Notes under the pieces: generated by a model
Seen by the model: the letters and a program-made list of their open reading frames with translations, nothing else
Database searches by the model: none
Told to the model about the DNA's origin: nothing
NCBI RefSeq assembly: GCF_038396675.1
Contig: NC_088921.1
Coordinates: 5,594,001 to 5,658,000, forward strand
Reading direction: 5' to 3'
Source of the DNA: Hydra vulgaris
Taxonomy: Eukaryota; Cnidaria; Hydrozoa; Anthoathecata; Hydridae
Length of the DNA: 64,000 bases
Translations under genes and position numbers: made by a program
Shown here: positions 60,201 to 64,000 of the stretch, piece by piece
Position numbering within the stretch: position 1 is the stretch's first letter
How the letters are laid out: each line of letters begins with the position of its first letter

Positions 60201-61515
60201 TTAAATATCCCTACTATTTTGCTGTCGTCGGCAAACAGTTTCATATGATGAGTAATTCTGTCCGGCAGGTCGTTTACAAAGATTACGAATTACACCAGTT
60301 GCAATCGAGCACTTATAGATAAGCGAAAGAGGCTTGGCAAAGGTAGCTAAACATTTACTAAGAACCCTTGGATGTAATCCATCGTAGCCGGTTGATTTTC
60401 TTTCATCAAGGTTGTTTAGGCATTTTTGTACTATGTCAATAGAGAAACTTGCTGGATCGATGACACAAACTGCTTCAGTACAACTTTCAAAGCTTGGCAT
60501 TGAACCTTCGGGCTCTGAAACAAAAACTGATTGAAAATAGTTATTTAACGATGCGCTTATATCGCCGGTATCGGTTGTGATGTTGCTATTGACTGTTTGG
60601 AGCGATGTAATGTTGTTACTGACGCTCTGCTTGCTTCTTACATATGCATGTAAGCGTTTAGGGTTGCTTTCGGAATCCCTGACGAGTAGCTCTTCTTCTT
60701 CTAACTTTTTTGCAGGCAGTGCGATGCGATATTTTGAAAAATTTGTGCGTATCTCGACCTGCATTAATGTACTTGGCCCAAGAGGTGCGTTTAGCTTTGA
60801 CTGCCTCAATAAGTTCTGGTGTTACCCATTGCTCCTGTTTTTCTGTAAAGGGAGTGGTAGTTGACGGAATGTGTAGGCTAGTGGCTTCATTATAAACGTT
60901 TGCTAGAAGCTGGTACTCATCGCTTACATTTAGTCCAGTGAATACTGTTTCCCATTCAACAGCTTCATTATGTGCTGATATTGCTGCGTAGTTTGCTCGA
61001 CTCCAAATGAGTTGAGGTTTTAGCGCAAAGTAGGCGAGTTGTTGAGGCATGCAATAGCAAATTGACCTTCGATGAAGCAGTGTGCTTGGCCCATTGGAGT
61101 GTTACCAAGAGAATCGCCTTGTTTAATGAAGAATACACGGTCTGGCTCATTTGTTATATTAATATCGAGTGTGCTAGTAGGCTCAACGTGTCGACTACAA
61201 CGGTAGGTTGGGAATGTGATAAGCTGAGTTAAGTGACATTCATTAAGGCACTTCTGGAACCTGATATCGCCTTGACGCTCACCTCTCACGTGAGCAACAG
61301 TTGCAATGCCGCCGTTATCTTCGAAAGACTCATAAGATGTATGGCTAAAATTGAAGTCCCCATATAGTAGTATTGCAGAGCAGTTTATATTAGTCAGTAT
61401 CTGTTGAGCGGTAGTGATCGATGTGATACACTGAGTAAGAACTTGATCATTTTCGTCGTGTGGACAATATAAGCAGCCGAGGAAAAATGATTCTTGAACA
61501 AGTTTTATTTTTTGC
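60201..61515 (-). pseudogene. LINE C endonuclease end, linker and start of RT
   Basis: 61020-61515: FFLGCLYCPHDENDQ, AILLYGDFNFSHTSYES (GDFN motif), LTQLITFPTYRC, STLDINITNEPD and a degenerate SPMGxxxH-like region (NTPMGQAHCFI), the second half of an APE endonuclease. 60658-61050 is the linker (EWETVFTGLNVSDEYQLLAN, EKQEQWVTPELIEAVKAKRT), with a frame overlap. 60201-60809 continues it (SESNPKRLHAYVRSKQSVSN, NLDERKSTGYDGLHPRVLSK, the start of RT). It then breaks at IATGVIRNLCKRPAGQ, where most of the palm, including FADD, has been deleted. Confidence 0.8.
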
Positions 61516-61941
61516 CAGATGCTATGAGCCAACTTTTTCGCAAATGCTATGAGCCAACTTACTCCGTGAAAATTTTGCCAACTTACCCCGAAAGCCTTTT
61601 TTTCAATAAACAGTCTATAGATCCTGAAAAAAGGCAACTTTGAAAAAAAGTCTGACTGGATATAGTAAACCAATTGTGATTGGAACTTTTACAAGTATAC
61701 AACTATTTTTTTGTAAAGTAAAAAGGAAGCGATGTTCCAAAAGTTACGTTTTTGTCCAAAAAACGCAAAAAATTCTAATATCTCCTATGCGCATGCGCGA
61801 ATCCTAAAAATACTATAGTGAATGATGAAATAATCAATTAGGAAGGTTCTGTGTAATTTTTGTCACTTTCTGATGAAAGGCTCTGAAGATAAACGCAGTT
61901 CGTCAACTGACCCCTGCGGCCAATTAGCCCCGGTCTCCCCT

Positions 61942-62355
61942 ACCACTCTGTGAAAAAGCATATAACGTAAGAGCATTTAACCAGAAAATTTATGCCTTTT
62001 TCTTTACCAATGTTGCTTGTCTGGCCAGAGTTGGTATAGAACTTTGATTTCATGATTTGGAGCCAAAACTAACCGTTACGAATTTATATACTTTAATGAC
62101 GTATGAGAGAAAATTAAATAGCAAGAAATTTAAATTGTTGTCAAATCTGCTTAACTTACCCCTATTAGACTAAATGACACACTAGTTAGGTTTTAAAAAG
62201 AACAGAATATCGGATAAAAAGACTAATTATAATTAAAAGTTCTATAATTTGGTTAAATATTAACTCTTTAGAGATGCAGATAAAAATTTCAAAGCAAAGT
62301 AATAATATTTTTAACTTTTTTGGTTAAAAATAGAAAAATGCCCATGCATCATACT
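61942..62355. other. End of duplicated block (copy 2)
   Basis: Matches 25527-25945 closely. Similarity stops exactly where the hAT end begins at 62356 (shared ATACTC just before). No gene. Confidence 0.65.
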
Positions 62356-64000
62356 CAGGGGCGGATCCAGGAAATTTTTTGGGTACATCTGATTTTTCCA
62401 CGAGCAATTTTTCTTCCCCCCCCCCCCCACACACACACAATTCCGGAGTTGGAGGGGAAGGATTAATACACCATATATATACAAAAGGGCCATTCCGAAA
62501 AGATCTTCAAGGAGGAGGAGGGGGGGGGAGGAAATAACGTATGTTTTTGCCGAGTTACTTCTAAAAAAAAAAAAGTCATCGTTTACTGACATTTGCTGAC
62601 TATAGTTAAAAACTTGCCTAATACAAGTCTAAATTTGCCGACTAATTTTTCAATAAAGTTTTTGTAGGGGGTGGGGGGTTAGACACCGCTCTTCCTAGTG
62701 ACAACTCTGTATTTATAAAAAAAATACGCAAGGATATTACTAGGACATCTTACCATAGTAAAATCGTATAATTACATAAAATTTAGAAATTTATTTATAT
62801 TGACAAGTTAGATTATTTATACTCACAAATTAGCTTAATATTTTCACATTCCATTTTTAAATTATAATCTTACACATTTTACACATCTTATATTTTTATC
62901 GTAAATAATTATATATTATGTTTATATTGTAACAAACATAAAAAATATAAATATAACAAAATAATTACTTATTATAATAATAAATATTGAATTTTATATA
63001 AAGAAATTAGATGCCGCAATCTTAGTTTTACATTTTGCATAGCAAAAGTAAGTTTTAAAATCTTTATTCTATTTAAACTTGCATAATACATAAAACTTCA
63101 AAAAATAAAAACGTTTACACTATAATTATTATAACATAGCATTTACAAAGAATGATAACAGCAACAACGATATATCTGAAACCAACGTATGTAACGCGAT
63201 GTATGCCAATAATTTCTTTATGCCAAATAATGTTTTAAAAAGATTTGTGGCTATGAAAATAGCCGGGTTTTTTTTACCAGTCGCAAATAAAGATGACTTT
63301 TTTTGTTCTGTTTTTATTTTTAGTAATTTGTATTTTTTTAAACTTTATATTTTAAAATTTTTTTTAAATATATTTTATATTTATTTCAATTTTATTTAAA
63401 AGTTAATCTACGATTAATAGTAGCAAACTTATCAATGACTTTTTTTATATCTATAACTATCTCTGTATGAATATTCATTAATGCTAAACCATTTAGGCGG
63501 TCCTGAACCATGGTGCTTCGCATGTAATTTTTTAGGCGCCGAAGCGAAGAAAATGACCGCTCACACTCACATGAAGTTAATGGAAAGGTAGCAAGTAACT
63601 TTAGACAAACTTTTATGTTTTCAAAACCAGGAAAATTTATCGCTTTTAAAGTCTCAGAAATATTAGAAGGGATATCTCCTTTAAAATTTAACCAGAAGGC
63701 TTCCCATAAATCAAGCTCACCAGACAAAGCAAGCGGATTCGGTAAATCTGTTCCATAAAAGTCACTGAAAGATATGATGGAGTCTTTCCAACTGGTGTCA
63801 CGAGAACATTGCACTACTGAAATCATTTTTCTAGGAACTAGCACAAGTGCTTTATAACATTTTAAGGTAGTATCATCAAACCTTGTGTCTAGTTCAACAC
63901 TGAGATGGTCTAACAAAGGAATCGTGATAACAAACTTAAAATAATCAGAAATAGATTCAGAAGGTGTATTATCTCTGTTTTTGGAAATAAAGGAAGTTCT
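62356..64000 (-). mobile_element. hAT transposon, 3' part (runs off the window)
   Basis: The left end, CAGGGGCGGATCCAGGAAAT, is a typical hAT terminus (compare CAGAGGCGGACGCAGG at 31779). Its transposase C-terminus reads towards this end on the minus strand. 62356-63391 is noncoding, with C-rich and G-rich runs (62418-62440 and 62520-62530). The other end is outside the window. Confidence 0.7.
63392..64000 (-). CDS. hAT transposase, C-terminal part with dimerisation domain (partial)
   Basis: The frame is open from the window end (RTSFISKNRDNTPSESISDY) through the 174 residues from 63916 to the stop. The C-terminal hAT dimerisation domain is clear: LLATFPLTSCECERSFSSLR, RLKNYMRSTMVQDRLNGLAL and MNIHTEIVIDIKKVIDKFA. 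Upstream, SVELDTRFDDTTLKCYKAL is typical of animal hAT proteins related to ZMYM1 and to THAP-containing P52rIPK-like proteins. No stops in the visible 200 residues, so the copy may be intact beyond the window. The catalytic D residues and any BED or THAP finger would lie outside it. Confidence 0.85.
   Translation of the reverse strand, partial: RTSFISKNRDNTPSESISDYFKFVITIPLLDHLSVELDTRFDDTTLKCYKALVLVPRKMISVVQCSRDTSWKDSIISFSDFYGTDLPNPLALSGELDLWEAFWLNFKGDIPSNISETLKAINFPGFENIKVCLKLLATFPLTSCECERSFSSLRRLKNYMRSTMVQDRLNGLALMNIHTEIVIDIKKVIDKFATINRRLTFK

Larger units (their letters stand above)
59265..61515 (-). mobile_element. LINE family C insertion, 5'-truncated
   Basis: A minus-strand CR1-like LINE that splits the TA-flanked element; copy 1 (25120) shows the empty site. 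Its 3' end is an AATAATAATAATAATAAATA-type tail (59265-59292). The 5' edge is inside the endonuclease domain near 61515, followed by a 17-bp direct repeat (61519-61535 and 61544-61560). Confidence 0.75.
58763..61940. mobile_element. TA-flanked element with GGGGAGACC ends, interrupted by LINE C
   Basis: Ends GGGGAGACCGTGGCTAGTTG and inverse CAATTAGCCCCGGTCTCCCC with TA on each side. A hairpin TTGCGCCAACTCACC/GGTAAGTTGGCGCAA lies at 58949-58983, and CCAACTTACYCC motifs recur at 61550-61590. Without the LINE it would be ~900 bp. No transposase; probably nonautonomous, of a TA-targeting group. Confidence 0.6.

Noticed and set aside
61516-61673. N-terminal 50 residues of the ORF at 61020-61673
   Set aside because: They come from the flanking TA-element, not the LINE; the LINE sequence starts near 61515.

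Overview
The window looks like repeat-rich DNA from a cnidarian, most likely a Hydra species. This is an inference from the very high A+T content, long (TA)n tracts, spliced transposon genes and the mix of CR1/L2-like LINEs, hAT, Tc1/mariner and Tnp2-type DNA transposons; no database was searched. I see no host housekeeping gene, rRNA, functional tRNA or CRISPR array. Almost everything recognisable is mobile DNA in various states of decay.

The main object is a 20.7-kb inverted repeat (1187-21928). Two copies of a ~10.3-kb DNA transposon (1187-11505 and 11649-21928) face each other, tail to tail, around a 143-bp spacer that is a scrap of LINE endonuclease sequence. Each copy ends in an 11-bp perfect terminal inverted repeat CCCAGTCGGCA and carries two genes with intact main reading frames: a Tnp2/EnSpm-like transposase (632-aa main exon) and a spliced gene for a DUF4806-like accessory protein (222-aa last exon). 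Each copy also has a 50-bp palindrome near the 5' end, duplicated subterminal blocks near the 3' end, a nested inverted-repeat element and four (TA)n tracts. The composite is flanked by TAA on both sides, while the inner flanks do not match, which suggests that the whole palindrome may have moved as one unit.

1-1186: remains of two LINEs. 21929-26000: a broken LINE (family B), SINE-like sequence, a foldback element and part of a TA-flanked element. This stretch recurs, in the same orientation, at 55930-62355. The second copy was later hit by another LINE (family C, 59265-61515) and ends where a hAT element begins at 62356.

27400-51850: scattered elements. These are a 262-bp Harbinger-like MITE, LINE pieces, a decayed hAT with terminal repeats (31779-33913), a truncated pogo-like element running into a 16-bp satellite, a TTAA-flanked element with a LINE inside it, two Tc1/mariner-type elements (41126-43035 and 49182-50459), a decayed multi-domain transposon pseudogene (46018-47400), a minisatellite and a TAG microsatellite.

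52321-55369: the most complete LINE (family A, minus strand), with endonuclease and reverse transcriptase but several stops and frameshifts and FAND in place of the catalytic FADD. 62356-64000: the 3' part of a hAT element with an open dimerisation domain running off the window.
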